A DNA stretch of 32,357 nucleotides, taken from NCBI RefSeq assembly GCF_000445185.1, contig NZ_AVAF01000140.1:1-32357 (forward strand), read 5' to 3'. The notes below the pieces were generated by a model that had not been told where the DNA came from, did no database searches, and saw only the letters and a list, made by a program, of their open reading frames with translations. Source of the DNA: Thermoanaerobacter sp. A7A (GTDB lineage Bacteria; Bacillota; Thermoanaerobacteria; Thermoanaerobacterales; Thermoanaerobacteraceae). This document shows positions 15,231-23,607 of this stretch, piece after piece. A program made the translations under genes and the position numbers. How positions within the stretch are numbered: position 1 is the first letter of the stretch; the number at the start of each line of letters is the position of its first letter.

Positions 15231-16274
15231 TTATTCAACCATCGATAGGTCAAGAACTGTATCCTTTAAGATATCAATTTTTGCTTTTTTCCCTATTAAA
15301 TAATCTATAAATTTCGGTGGTATACCTGTCCCAGGTCTTTTTATAGTTAACATATTTTCCTCAATAACAGTTCCTTTTGGTATATAACTTGCTGCAACAA
15401 TTGACTTTCTTGCTATTTTTTTCACGTTTTCCTCACTTTTAGTACATTTTTTTATCCCATCACCCAATGCCTTTTCTATATTTCGTATACTAATAATCAT
15501 TTGCTTTAATTCAGCAGGTTCTAATGATGCTTTATGGTCGGGTCCTGGCATAGTTCTATCAAGAGTAAAATGTTTTTCAATAATTCTTGCTCCTAATGAT
15601 ACTGCAGCAATTGGGGCTTCAATACCAAGTGTATGATCAGAATAGCCTACTGTGAGTTGAAAAGCATTCTTTAAAGTAATCATCGCTTTTAAGTTTACGT
15701 CATTGTATTCCGCTGGATAATTGGATGTACAGTGCAATAAAATTATCTTTTCGTTACCCGTACTTTTTATTATTTCTATTGCATCTTCTACTTCACCTAG
15801 ATTTGACATGCCTGTAGAAACAATCATTGGTTTACCCTTGCTTGCTATGTATTTTAGAAATGGAAGGTTTGTTATGTCTCCTGAACTTATTTTATATGCA
15901 TAAACATTTAGCTCTTCTAATGCGTCAACACTTTCATAATCAAACGGCGTTGAAAGATATATTATATTTCGCTCTTTACAGTATTCCATAATTTTGAAAT
16001 GTTCTTCGTATGAAAGTTCTAATTTTTTTAACATATCATACTGTGTTTCATCTATTCCTGTATTTAACTTTTGATATTCAGCCTTATCCGCATTTTTAAT
16101 CACTAAACTATCTGTTTTAAATATTTGAAATTTTATTGCATCTGCTCCAGCTTCACACGCCGCATCAACCATTTTTTTTGCTATTTCTATATCTCCATTG
16201 TGATTCACACCAGCCTCAGCTATTACAAACACGGGTGAATTCTCAGAAATTGTTTTACTCCCTATTTTAATCAT
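15231..16274 (-). CDS. legI: N,N'-diacetyllegionaminate synthase (NeuB family)
   Basis: It condenses the 6-deoxy mannosamine-type precursor with phosphoenolpyruvate to form the nine-carbon acid. The 347-residue protein has the NeuB domain, EAGVNHNG (20-27), DAIKFQIFK, YKISSGDITN, the GYSDHT loop and IIEKHFTLDR, followed by a C-terminal SAF (antifreeze-like) domain from about 285 with RKSIVAASYIPKG and IKRPGTGIPP. NeuB (sialate) and PseI (pseudaminate) are near relatives; the company of legB, legC and legG favours legionaminate. The ribosome site AGATGGT before the ATG is weak. The gap to legG is 42 bases, the widest in the biosynthetic block. Confidence 0.9.
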   Translation of the reverse strand: MIKIGSKTISENSPVFVIAEAGVNHNGDIEIAKKMVDAACEAGADAIKFQIFKTDSLVIKNADKAEYQKLNTGIDETQYDMLKKLELSYEEHFKIMEYCKERNIIYLSTPFDYESVDALEELNVYAYKISSGDITNLPFLKYIASKGKPMIVSTGMSNLGEVEDAIEIIKSTGNEKIILLHCTSNYPAEYNDVNLKAMITLKNAFQLTVGYSDHTLGIEAPIAAVSLGARIIEKHFTLDRTMPGPDHKASLEPAELKQMIISIRNIEKALGDGIKKCTKSEENVKKIARKSIVAASYIPKGTVIEENMLTIKRPGTGIPPKFIDYLIGKKAKIDILKDTVLDLSMVE

Positions 16275-16316
16275 CTGATTACCATCTCTCTTTACAAAAT
16301 TAATTTAAAATTAACT

Positions 16317-17471
16317 CTAATAAGTAAGCTTCTTTTTTAGAAAATTCTCTTGTTTTGTATTGATCTCTTTTAATATTTTAATAATCTTTTTACTCGTATC
16401 CCCATCTCCATAAGGATTTTTTGTATCTTTAAGTTTTGCTCTAAACTCTTCATTATATAGTGCTTTATTAATACCCTCTAATATCTCCTCTTTAGAACAA
16501 CCGACATCTATAATATTTAGAGCTCGCAGTCTACCTTTTTGCCTGTCACCTATGTTTACGACAGGTAATTTAAAAGATGGTGCTTCGATAATCCCACTGG
16601 AAGAGTTACCTACCATTGCATCCACATATTTGATTAAACTCAAGTATCTCTGCTGTCCCAGATTTATAAAAGCTTTAGCTTTATTATAATTTTTAATAAA
16701 TTCGTTTATCCTTTCAATTATATATCTGCCTCCGCTATCAGAATTAGGATAGGTAAATATAATTTGATGTCCTGTTTGCATCAATGCACTTAAAAGATTA
16801 TCCATTTGCTCTTTTAAAGTTTGTATTTCCAACGTTACTGGATGATACGTAACTAATAATGTAGTTTTACTTAAATCTATATTAAGCAATTTTTCCAGTT
16901 CTTCTCTTTCAAGCAACTTTAATCGTTTAATATTTTCTAGTCCTGGCGCTCCAACATTAAATATACGCCATTCTTCTTCTCCCATTTTTTTTATTCTTTT
17001 TGCATAATAATCACAACTGGTAAAATGAATGTGTGCCATTCTAGTTATTGCATGTCTTATTTGCTCATCAATTGCTCCTTCTGTTGATTCACCACCACCA
17101 ATATGGGCTATAGGTATGTTCATTGCCATTGCTGCCGTTGCAGCTGCAAATATTTCAAATCTGTCACCTAAAATCATGAGTATATCAGGATTTAGTCTTA
17201 CAAAAGCTTGAGCAAATCCTATAACTCCTAATCCTATAGCTTTAGCTACTCCTTGTCCTGTATCAGAGGAAAGCAAAATTTCTATTTTTTCATCTATTTT
17301 AAATCCATCTTTTTCAATCTCCTGCACCGTTAGTCCAAATTCTGGTGATAAATGCATTCCTGTTACAAGAAGTTGTAATTCTAATTCCGGATCATTCTTA
17401 ATTTCTTTCATTGTCCAATACAATAACCCATACTCTGCTCTTGTCCCTGTGACAACTGCAATTTTTTTCAT
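16317..17471 (-). CDS. legG: Hydrolysing NDP-N-acetyl-sugar 2-epimerase (NeuC/LegG)
   Basis: It removes the nucleotide and inverts C2 of the diacetamido sugar, giving the substrate of LegI. The 384-residue protein has the family start VVTGTRAEYGLLYW, ILGDRFEIFAAATAAMA, AHIGGGESTEGAIDEQIRHAITRMAH, TYHPVTLE and GNSSSGIIEAP, all typical of hydrolysing UDP-GlcNAc 2-epimerases (NeuC). Catalytic aspartate and glutamate candidates in the GDR and GGESTEGAID stretches are intact. Its ATG overlaps the legC stop by four bases (ATGA), implying coupled translation. In the pathway it works on a GDP- or UDP-linked sugar; which one depends on ptmE and is inferred. Confidence 0.9.
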   Translation of the reverse strand: MKKIAVVTGTRAEYGLLYWTMKEIKNDPELELQLLVTGMHLSPEFGLTVQEIEKDGFKIDEKIEILLSSDTGQGVAKAIGLGVIGFAQAFVRLNPDILMILGDRFEIFAAATAAMAMNIPIAHIGGGESTEGAIDEQIRHAITRMAHIHFTSCDYYAKRIKKMGEEEWRIFNVGAPGLENIKRLKLLEREELEKLLNIDLSKTTLLVTYHPVTLEIQTLKEQMDNLLSALMQTGHQIIFTYPNSDSGGRYIIERINEFIKNYNKAKAFINLGQQRYLSLIKYVDAMVGNSSSGIIEAPSFKLPVVNIGDRQKGRLRALNIIDVGCSKEEILEGINKALYNEEFRAKLKDTKNPYGDGDTSKKIIKILKEINTKQENFLKKKLTY

Positions 17472-18595
17472 AAAATTACCTCTTTCTTAATACCTAAAAT
17501 ATTCAATAATGTTTTTGCCGCGTATTCTATATTCTCGAGTGTATTTAGGGTAGAAGCTGGTAAACTTAATCCATTTTCAAATATTTCATACGAATTATGA
17601 TAATTACCATTTTTATACTTAACATATGGTGGAAAATCAACTATTGGATTAAATATTCTTCTTGTTGGAATTCCTTTTTCCTTTAATTTGTCTTGAATTT
17701 CTGGAATAGTCATTTTTATTTTTTTGCGATCAATTTTTATCGATGGAAGCCATGCAGAACTTATAGCACCTTCATACTCTTTTTGAAGTGCTATCTCGTC
17801 AATACCTCCAAAAATTTTTTTATACGCTTCAAAATACATACGTTTCTTTTTGAGAAATTCTGGTAAACGTTCTAGTTGAGCAAGCCCAAGAGCCGCTTCC
17901 AGATTTGTCATCCGATAATTAAAACCTATTTCAGGATGGAAATATCCTTGTGATGCATCTCTCGCTTGGTTAACTAAAAATTTTATATGAGAGGCCCATT
18001 TTTCGTTATTTGTTGATATCATTCCGCCTCCGCCCGTTGTGATAATTTTATTGCCATTAAAGCTGAAACATCCAATATGGCCAATTGTGCCTGTCATACG
18101 CCCTTTATATTCAGCACCAAGGCTTTCTGTCGCATCTTCAATTACGTAAAGTCCATATTTTTCAGCAATCTTCATTATTTCATCCATATCACATGGATTA
18201 CCATATAAGTGAACTGGTATAATAGCTTTTGTCTTTGAAGTTATTGATTTTTCGATCTCTTTCGGATCTATATCCCACGTATCTTTGTCAATATCAACAA
18301 ACACTGGAGTTGCCCCACAATAAACTATTGGATTAACAGTTGCAACAAAGGTAATAGCAGGTACAATAATCTCATCTCCTTCTTTTATACCTAGTTCATA
18401 TAGTGCAGCATGAATTGCTGCTGTACCACTTTGTACTGCAACACAAGAGGTTACTCTTAAATATTTTGCAAATTTTTCTTCAAACTCGGGTACAAAAGGG
18501 CCAACAGTCGATACGAAATTACTATCAATCGCTTTTAAAATATATTCTTTTTCTAACTCACCTAAATTAGGAGAATCTAGATATAATTCACACAT
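17468..18595 (-). CDS. legC: LegC-family PLP aminotransferase
   Basis: The 375-residue DegT/DnrJ/EryC1 aminotransferase puts an amino group on C4 of the 4-keto sugar made by LegB, with glutamate as donor. PLP-binding features are SGTAAIHAAL (56-65), PAITFVATVNPIVYCGA (79-95), VIEDATESLGA (151-161) and the Schiff-base lysine at 183 in SFNGNKIITTGGGG. The start PNLGELEKEYILKAIDSNFVSTVGP (9-33) is the LegC-type N-terminus. It overlaps legB by eight bases with GGAGG inside legB. The neighbouring pathway separates it from PseC, its close relative in pseudaminate clusters. Confidence 0.9.
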   Translation of the reverse strand: MCELYLDSPNLGELEKEYILKAIDSNFVSTVGPFVPEFEEKFAKYLRVTSCVAVQSGTAAIHAALYELGIKEGDEIIVPAITFVATVNPIVYCGATPVFVDIDKDTWDIDPKEIEKSITSKTKAIIPVHLYGNPCDMDEIMKIAEKYGLYVIEDATESLGAEYKGRMTGTIGHIGCFSFNGNKIITTGGGGMISTNNEKWASHIKFLVNQARDASQGYFHPEIGFNYRMTNLEAALGLAQLERLPEFLKKKRMYFEAYKKIFGGIDEIALQKEYEGAISSAWLPSIKIDRKKIKMTIPEIQDKLKEKGIPTRRIFNPIVDFPPYVKYKNGNYHNSYEIFENGLSLPASTLNTLENIEYAAKTLLNILGIKKEVIL

Positions 18596-19574
18596 TGTAT
18601 ACCTCCGGCTTATACATATTTAAATGTGTTTTCATCCAGTTTATAGTTTGAATAAGCCCTTCTTCTAAAGTATATTGAGGCTCCCAATCAGTAAATTTTT
18701 TTATTTTTGTATTATCACAAAGCAACCTCTCAACTTCACTCTTTTCTGGTCTAAATCTTTGGTATTCCTGCACTATTTCTATTTCCACTCCCATTAACTG
18801 AGAAATAAGTCTGGCTAAATCTCCTATTGATATTTCCTTCCCTGAACCTATATTCGTTACTTCCCCTAAAAGTTCATCACATTCTGCTATCTTTATAAAT
18901 CCATTCACTGTATCTATCACATAATTCATGTCTCTTGTAGGTCGTAAATTCCCAAGTTTAATTTGTTTTTTACCACTCATAATCTGAGTAATAATTGTAG
19001 GAATTACTGCTCTTGCAGATTGACGTGGACCATACGTGTTAAACGGTCGCACTATTGTTACCGGTAAATTGAATGCATTATAAAAACTCAGTGCTATATT
19101 ATCGGCACTTATCTTGGTAGCCGAATATGGAGACTGTGGCTGTAATGGATGTGATTCATCAATAGGCACATATTTCGCCGTCCCATAAACTTCACTTGTG
19201 GAGGTATGTATTACTCTTTCTACACCTAGTTCTCTTGCAGATTGCAATACATTATACGTTCCTTCTATGTTTGTCTTTATATATGCAAGTGGCGAAATAT
19301 ATGAATACGGTATTCCTATAAGAGCAGCTAAGTGAAAAACAACCTCGATTCCTTTCATGGAATCTTTTACACTATCATAATCTCTTATATCTCCTGTATA
19401 AATTTCTATCTCATCTTTATATGGTGATGTCTCCAACCAGCCCCAGTTGTTTTTTGAATTGTATCTCACAAAAGCCCTTACTTTCGCCCCTCTCTCAATT
19501 AGCCTTTCCACAAGATGTGAACCAATAAATCCCCCTGCTCCTGTCACAAGTACCTTCTTGCCTTTTATTTTCAT
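18588..19574 (-). CDS. legB: LegB-type NAD-dependent sugar 4,6-dehydratase
   Basis: It makes the 4-keto-6-deoxy sugar that starts the branch to legionaminic acid. The 328-residue extended short-chain dehydrogenase has the Rossmann motif TGAGGFIGSH (11-20), HLAALIGIPYSY (81-92), TSTSEVYGTA (124-133), catalytic YSATK with Tyr150 and Lys154, and RPFNTYGPRQSARAVIPT. The match is to the LegB group and not to PseB, which is shorter in this region and inverts C5. It lies four bases after maf with GGAGG before the ATG. The order legB-legC then legG follows the reaction order. Confidence 0.9.
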   Translation of the reverse strand: MKIKGKKVLVTGAGGFIGSHLVERLIERGAKVRAFVRYNSKNNWGWLETSPYKDEIEIYTGDIRDYDSVKDSMKGIEVVFHLAALIGIPYSYISPLAYIKTNIEGTYNVLQSARELGVERVIHTSTSEVYGTAKYVPIDESHPLQPQSPYSATKISADNIALSFYNAFNLPVTIVRPFNTYGPRQSARAVIPTIITQIMSGKKQIKLGNLRPTRDMNYVIDTVNGFIKIAECDELLGEVTNIGSGKEISIGDLARLISQLMGVEIEIVQEYQRFRPEKSEVERLLCDNTKIKKFTDWEPQYTLEEGLIQTINWMKTHLNMYKPEVYNV

Positions 19575-19578
19575 ATAT

Positions 19579-21357
19579 TTATCCTCCTGATATATTTTTT
19601 ATTGTATCTAATGCTTTTTCAAGTCCCTTTTCTGATTGTAATATCGATTCATAAATACCATAATAAAGTGTATATGACATCATCGATACGCGCAGTTTTT
19701 TTTCCTTTTCCGTTTCTTCTTTCTCACTTTTAAATCCTTTAAGAATTTTTGTTGTTACTATATTCAAAATAGAAGATATTAATAAAAAACTTTCCTTAGA
19801 GTTTCTTAGCTTCGCATCAATCTTATCTAATATCGCAAGTATTCTTGTTGTATCGGCATTGATATTTTTCTCATACTCATTATACATTTTTTTTGAAAGT
19901 TTTGCACCTCGCAAACAATCCCATTTTATTATTTTTAACCTTTTAATTGTATTTTCCAACTCTGCTCGAATAAAATCAATTTGTTCTGGTTTTAATTCTA
20001 TTTTATTATTTGCCATAACTTCACTAATTCTTCGATTTATACGCAAATCTTTTGTCATATATTCATCAATTACATCCTTAAAATTCATTACTTTTGTTCC
20101 TTTTATAAATGCGCCACCCTCAGTGGCATTTATGTATATCCTATCGTGATTCTTATATATATAATTTTCAAACCACGTTTTAAATGAAAGTAAAACTCGA
20201 TCTGTTAAAACTTTTTCTCCATAATTGCCGTCAACATATATATATTCTTTCTTATCCTTATCAGAATTGCTATTTATTCTATTTTTTTCATAGGTTGTTC
20301 CAGAAGCATGTGTTCGATTATTTAAATATGCTAGGTCCTGTCCTATAAATACAATAGGATTACATCCCATTTTATAAGTAAAATCTAGCGACAAATTTGC
20401 TACAGATGGACCTGCATTTAAAGTTCCAAATTCTAACGATAGTTTTTCTTCGAATAAAGCAGAAAAGTCTGAAGCAATTCGTCCTATAATAAGTGGACCT
20501 TTATATTCTTTTAATATTCGTGGATATACTGTAAGGTCATACAATAATGGACTGTTAACTGAACAACTCTTAAAATGTTTAAAGTTTTTCTCACTTCCAT
20601 CTATTGAAACAACAAAATCTGGTTCAATGCCTTCTTTTAACAAAGCCTTTAAAGCGGTACCCACACATATTATTACACTCTTGCCTTTCGCTTCTTTTAA
20701 AAGTCTGATATTTTTATCTAATGAAGGACCAGCTGATACTATAACAGCTGGAATATCTTTGAATAAATCGAAAAACGACTTCGCTGGTACACTTCTAAAA
20801 ATAAACTCTACATTTTCCATAAAATTCGATTGCCATTGTGATGCAAAATATAAGGCAGTATTTCTGTTTATCCTCATCACATTAATAGTTTCAATTAGGC
20901 AATTACTAAACATCTTATAGTGGTCTTCAAAAATCTTGGGATACTGTTTAAAATCCTTATACACAAGGTTTTCAAAATTATCCCACGGTATGTACATTGC
21001 TAACAAATTTTTCAGATTTTCTTCCGAATTTTCAGTTATAAAAAATGTATTAGGCCTCTCCTTAAATTCATCATAATAACCATTACTTAAGGCATATTCA
21101 AATACTTCCCTCAATGGTTCCACTAGAATTAACCTGTTGTTCAAAGATAATTTTCTAGTGAGAAAATTTATATGATAACCAAGCCCAATGCCATATACCA
21201 GTATTATCGTTTCATCATCAAATTGAACTCCATTTGCCCATTCTTCTCCTTCTTTTTCAGGGTAATAAAAACTGTGGAGAAAATATTTCCTGTCTCCCTG
21301 TTTTATAACTAATGTATCCTTCCCATCTTTTGCTTTTATAATTTCAAATGATTTCAT
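19579..21357 (-). CDS. maf: Maf/DUF115 motility-associated glycosyltransferase
   Basis: The 592-residue protein of the motility accessory factor family (MptE-like DUF115 core) is thought to transfer the CMP-activated nonulosonic acid onto Ser/Thr of flagellin before export. The core holds DIPAVIVSAGPSLDKNI (201-217), VIICVGTALKALLKEGIEPDFVVSIDGS (228-255), LNAGPSVANLS (313-323) and PIVFIGQDLAY (334-344). The N-terminal part (about 50-130, ILVYGIGLGYH and LILVEPLREVFEYA) is the usual extra domain. It is second in the operon, just before legB and close to hag. Its start overlaps the preceding stop (TAATG). The assigned role follows work on Maf proteins in Campylobacter, Aeromonas and Geobacillus/Clostridium relatives; its target residues here are unknown. 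Confidence 0.88.
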   Translation of the reverse strand: MKSFEIIKAKDGKDTLVIKQGDRKYFLHSFYYPEKEGEEWANGVQFDDETIILVYGIGLGYHINFLTRKLSLNNRLILVEPLREVFEYALSNGYYDEFKERPNTFFITENSEENLKNLLAMYIPWDNFENLVYKDFKQYPKIFEDHYKMFSNCLIETINVMRINRNTALYFASQWQSNFMENVEFIFRSVPAKSFFDLFKDIPAVIVSAGPSLDKNIRLLKEAKGKSVIICVGTALKALLKEGIEPDFVVSIDGSEKNFKHFKSCSVNSPLLYDLTVYPRILKEYKGPLIIGRIASDFSALFEEKLSLEFGTLNAGPSVANLSLDFTYKMGCNPIVFIGQDLAYLNNRTHASGTTYEKNRINSNSDKDKKEYIYVDGNYGEKVLTDRVLLSFKTWFENYIYKNHDRIYINATEGGAFIKGTKVMNFKDVIDEYMTKDLRINRRISEVMANNKIELKPEQIDFIRAELENTIKRLKIIKWDCLRGAKLSKKMYNEYEKNINADTTRILAILDKIDAKLRNSKESFLLISSILNIVTTKILKGFKSEKEETEKEKKLRVSMMSYTLYYGIYESILQSEKGLEKALDTIKNISGG

Positions 21358-21710
21358 TAGTTAAGCTCTCCCTTTTGGCAATGATTTATATAACTGTACA
21401 AAATATCTTTTATTTCATAGTTTAGTACATCAGATATTAATTGATAATCTGAATTTTCAATAGCTGTCAGCAATAAATTTAAACTCTCATTTGTTTTTGA
21501 AATATCTATGCTAAAACCATGAAGTGGTGAAGTTAGAGTAATAGCTTGTATAGACCAATCTAATCCTTCAAGTATATATGTCAGTAATGACAATGCCTCC
21601 GTATATTCTCCATTACTTATATGTTCTATTTCTTTATCAATGCCATTTATTAATTTTGGTATATACTTAAAACTTTCTTCCATCGTTTCCTTCATAAGTT
21701 CATTAGACAT
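21357..21710 (-). CDS. Small helical protein of unknown function, first gene of the maf/leg operon
   Basis: I do not recognise the family. The 117-residue protein is acidic, almost all helical and has no signal or membrane segment. It carries two similar halves in look, EIEHISNGEYTEALSLLTYILEGLDW and LLTAIENSDYQLISDVLNYEIKDIL, a pattern reminiscent of the four-helix flagellar chaperones FliS and FlgN. I start at the ATG at 21710 (MSNELMKE) after TGGAGGT; the frame continues to 21785 but the extra residues are weak. It is read from the SigD promoter just upstream, and its stop overlaps the maf start. A helper for Maf or for flagellin at glycosylation is a reasonable guess, nothing more. Confidence 0.75.
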   Translation of the reverse strand: MSNELMKETMEESFKYIPKLINGIDKEIEHISNGEYTEALSLLTYILEGLDWSIQAITLTSPLHGFSIDISKTNESLNLLLTAIENSDYQLISDVLNYEIKDILYSYINHCQKGELN

Positions 21711-21748
21711 TTTAATACCTCCACAATTATTTGTTTGTTTTATATATT

Positions 21749-21775
21749 TTATCGTCATAGATAAAATATAATTTA
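21749..21775 (-). promoter_or_regulatory. SigD (sigma-28) promoter for the maf/legionaminate operon
   Basis: On the minus strand TAAA (21772-21775), 15 bases, then GACGATAA (21749-21756), seven of eight bases of GCCGATAA. This ties flagellin glycosylation to late flagellar gene expression. Confidence 0.75.
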
Positions 21776-21866
21776 AGCCTTTCATTAAAAATGCTAGTAA
21801 TATTTTCGAGTACTTTTATTATACCATGTATTATGACAATTTAAATCAAACAAATGAAAATAATTT

Positions 21867-21887
21867 AAGGGAGGTAAGACCTCCCTT
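21867..21887 (-). terminator. Flagellin gene terminator
   Basis: AAGGGAGGT (21867-21875) pairs with ACCTCCCTT (21879-21887) around three bases, right after the hag stop. The A- and T-rich flanks are short. Confidence 0.8.
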
Positions 21888-21892
21888 TTGTG

Positions 21893-22747
21893 TTATCTGA
21901 GTAATTGTAAAACAGTTTGTGGTAATTGATTCGCCTGGGCAAGCATTGCTGTTGCTGCCTGGTTTAGTATGTTGTCTTTTGTAAATTCCATCATTGCTTG
22001 TGCCATATCAACGTCTCTTATACGGGATTCTGCTGCTGTTAGGTTTTCTGATGCTGTACCAAGATTGTTTATCGTATGTTCAAGCCTATTTTGTACTGCA
22101 CCAAGGTCAGCCCTTTGACCAGACACTTTATTTATTGCTGCATCAATAGAATTAATTTGGGCACTAATAACAGAAGCATTATTAGTAGCTACATTAATAC
22201 TTGCCATTGATATAGCTCCAGTAGCAGTACCTTTCAACGCCGATGCAGTCATTGTAGCTATATTTAATTTAAGTACTTGCTGGCTGTTAGCTCCAATCTG
22301 AAATGTAAGTGTAGCTTTACCAGCAGCTAAAGAACCATTTAAAAGATTTCGAGTGTTAAACTGGGTTGTTGATGCAATTCTATTTATTTCCTTCTTAAGT
22401 TGGTCAATCTCCTTTTGAATATTTTGCCTATCAGTAAGAGTGTTTGTACTATTTGCCGCTTGAACTGTCAATTCTCTCATTCTCTGAAGTATTGCATGTG
22501 TTTCATTCAGTGCACCTTCAGCTGTCTGGATTAAAGATATACCGTCTTGAGCATTTCTTTGAGCTTGATTCAAACCAGCTATCTGCGCTCTCATTTTTTC
22601 TGAAATTGCAAGACCTGCTGCGTCGTCACCAGCTCTATTTATTCTGTAACCTGATGAAAGTTTCTCTAGCACTTTTTGTGTGTTCGCAGTGTTAACTGAA
22701 AGTGCTCTCCATGCGTTTAGCGCACTTAAGTTGTGGTTAATAATCAT
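21893..22747 (-). CDS. hag: Flagellin
   Basis: The 284-residue filament protein has the conserved N-terminal D0/D1 helices ([62 protein letters not shown]) and C-terminal ones ([43 protein letters not shown]). The centre, about 150-200, is short and rich in Ser, Thr and Ala with no bulky D2/D3 domains; these exposed residues are the likely glycan sites. AAGGAGG lies 10 bases before the ATG and overlaps a CsrA site. It is monocistronic, with a SigD promoter at 22853-22879 and a terminator just after the stop. FliS should bind its C-terminal helix and FliW also interacts with it in the Bacillus system. Confidence 0.97.
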   Translation of the reverse strand: MIINHNLSALNAWRALSVNTANTQKVLEKLSSGYRINRAGDDAAGLAISEKMRAQIAGLNQAQRNAQDGISLIQTAEGALNETHAILQRMRELTVQAANSTNTLTDRQNIQKEIDQLKKEINRIASTTQFNTRNLLNGSLAAGKATLTFQIGANSQQVLKLNIATMTASALKGTATGAISMASINVATNNASVISAQINSIDAAINKVSGQRADLGAVQNRLEHTINNLGTASENLTAAESRIRDVDMAQAMMEFTKDNILNQAATAMLAQANQLPQTVLQLLR

Positions 22748-22759
22748 TTTTAATCTTCC

Positions 22760-22788
22760 TCCTTGAATTGTTATTTGGCATCCTTGCC
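22760..22788 (-). promoter_or_regulatory. Two CsrA-binding sites in the hag leader
   Basis: On the minus strand GGCA-AGGA-TGCC (22777-22788) is a four-bp hairpin showing AGGA in its loop, the usual presentation of a CsrA site. The second AAGGA (22760-22764) is part of the Shine-Dalgarno sequence. The two GGA cores are 21 bases apart. The arrangement matches the CsrA-repressed hag leader of Bacillus. Confidence 0.7.
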
Positions 22789-22814
22789 TTAATTTTGAAA
22801 GATTTTAAGACTCA

Positions 22815-22828
22815 CAGTTGGCCAACTG
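22815..22828 (-). repeat. Perfect 14-bp palindrome in the hag leader
   Basis: CAGTTGGCCAACTG lies near the 5' end of the predicted hag transcript, about 20 bases after the expected start point. As RNA it can form a five-bp stem with a GGCC loop, perhaps stabilising the message; as DNA it could be a protein site. Confidence 0.5.
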
Positions 22829-22852
22829 CTTCATCTTTTGTTTACACTATAT

Positions 22853-22879
22853 ATATCGATATATTTTTAATTTACTTTA
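22853..22879 (-). promoter_or_regulatory. SigD (sigma-28) promoter for hag
   Basis: On the minus strand TAAA (22876-22879), 15 bases, then ATCGATAT (22853-22860), six of eight bases of GCCGATAT. The TAAA box overlaps the csrA stop codon, so hag has its own start within the upstream operon. Confidence 0.75.
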
Positions 22880-23104
22880 GCGTTTTTTAATAAAATTTTC
22901 TAATTTGCTTAAAGCCTCTTTGTTTACAGTTGCTGCTTTTACGTTTTCATCTTTAACTTCCATAAGCTCTTTTCTTAAAACAGATATATTTTTTGGTGCA
23001 GTAATCCCCAACTTTATTTGACCATCGTCAATTTCTAATATTTTAATTTCTATATCTTCCCCTATAACTATGGCTTGACCTACTTTACGCGTTAGAATAA
23101 GCAT
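22877..23104 (-). CDS. csrA: Carbon storage regulator CsrA, translational repressor
   Basis: The 75-residue RNA-binding dimer begins MLILTRKVGQAIVIGEDIEIKILEI, continues KLGITAPKNISVLRKEL, and has the RNA-contacting Leu4/Thr5/Arg6 strand and the VLRKE region. It is longer than enteric CsrA (about 61) because of a C-terminal helix ending LENFIKKR, as in the Firmicute forms that bind FliW there. It overlaps fliW by 20 bases. In Bacillus CsrA represses hag until FliW, released from flagellin on filament assembly, sequesters it; the same circuit is expected here given the hag leader sites. Confidence 0.97.
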   Translation of the reverse strand: MLILTRKVGQAIVIGEDIEIKILEIDDGQIKLGITAPKNISVLRKELMEVKDENVKAATVNKEALSKLENFIKKR

Positions 23105-23537
23105 TTTTGAGTTCCTCCAATATTGGATGCTTTATTAAGTATTCATCATTGTCAAGAATAACTTGTTTACCTTTGTTATTCTTAGCATTTATAATTATAG
23201 GGGCTTTTAGGTTTGCTGTCATTTTTTCTATTTCATCGGGGATTACCACAATGACATATATAAGAAGATGGTTTACATCTTCAATTTGAAGAGTTTGTAT
23301 TAATTCTTCATCAATTTCAAAGGTATAATCAGGTTTAAATACTCTCGGGTCAATAATTGCAAAAGCTATGTCTGTATTATCAATAGATTGAAGCCACTTA
23401 AAAGGCATATCTTCATTGTTGTCAGTAATTATTAAAAAAATGTGTAAGTCTTCAAAACCTGGTATTCCTTCTTCAAAGTAAATCACGTCTTCAGGATTGT
23501 ATTCTATGATGCCAAAGTTTTTTGTATTTATTTGCAT
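23085..23537 (-). CDS. fliW: Flagellar assembly factor FliW, CsrA antagonist
   Basis: The 150-residue beta-rich protein has GIIEYNPEDVIYFEEGIPGFEDLHIFLII near its start, FKWLQSIDNTDIAFAIIDPRVF, and a C-terminal NLKAPIIINAKNNKGKQVI, all FliW family signatures. It binds both CsrA and flagellin. I start at the ATG at 23537 (MQINTKNFG) after GAGGAAC; the frame continues to 23624 and overlaps yviE, but the extra residues do not look like FliW. It is translationally coupled to csrA by overlap. Confidence 0.95.
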   Translation of the reverse strand: MQINTKNFGIIEYNPEDVIYFEEGIPGFEDLHIFLIITDNNEDMPFKWLQSIDNTDIAFAIIDPRVFKPDYTFEIDEELIQTLQIEDVNHLLIYVIVVIPDEIEKMTANLKAPIIINAKNNKGKQVILDNDEYLIKHPILEELKNAYSNA

Positions 23538-23607
23538 AATCAGTTCCTCACTTTCATATTCGGGTTTTATAGGTATTCCTATAGGGAAAACAGGAAAACA
23601 ATAAAAG

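Noticed and set aside
12768-21357. Pseudaminic acid instead of legionaminic acid cluster
   Set aside because: LegB/LegC-type dehydratase and aminotransferase, a NeuC-type epimerase and a PtmE-type CBS nucleotidyltransferase are present; PseG- and PseH-type genes are absent.
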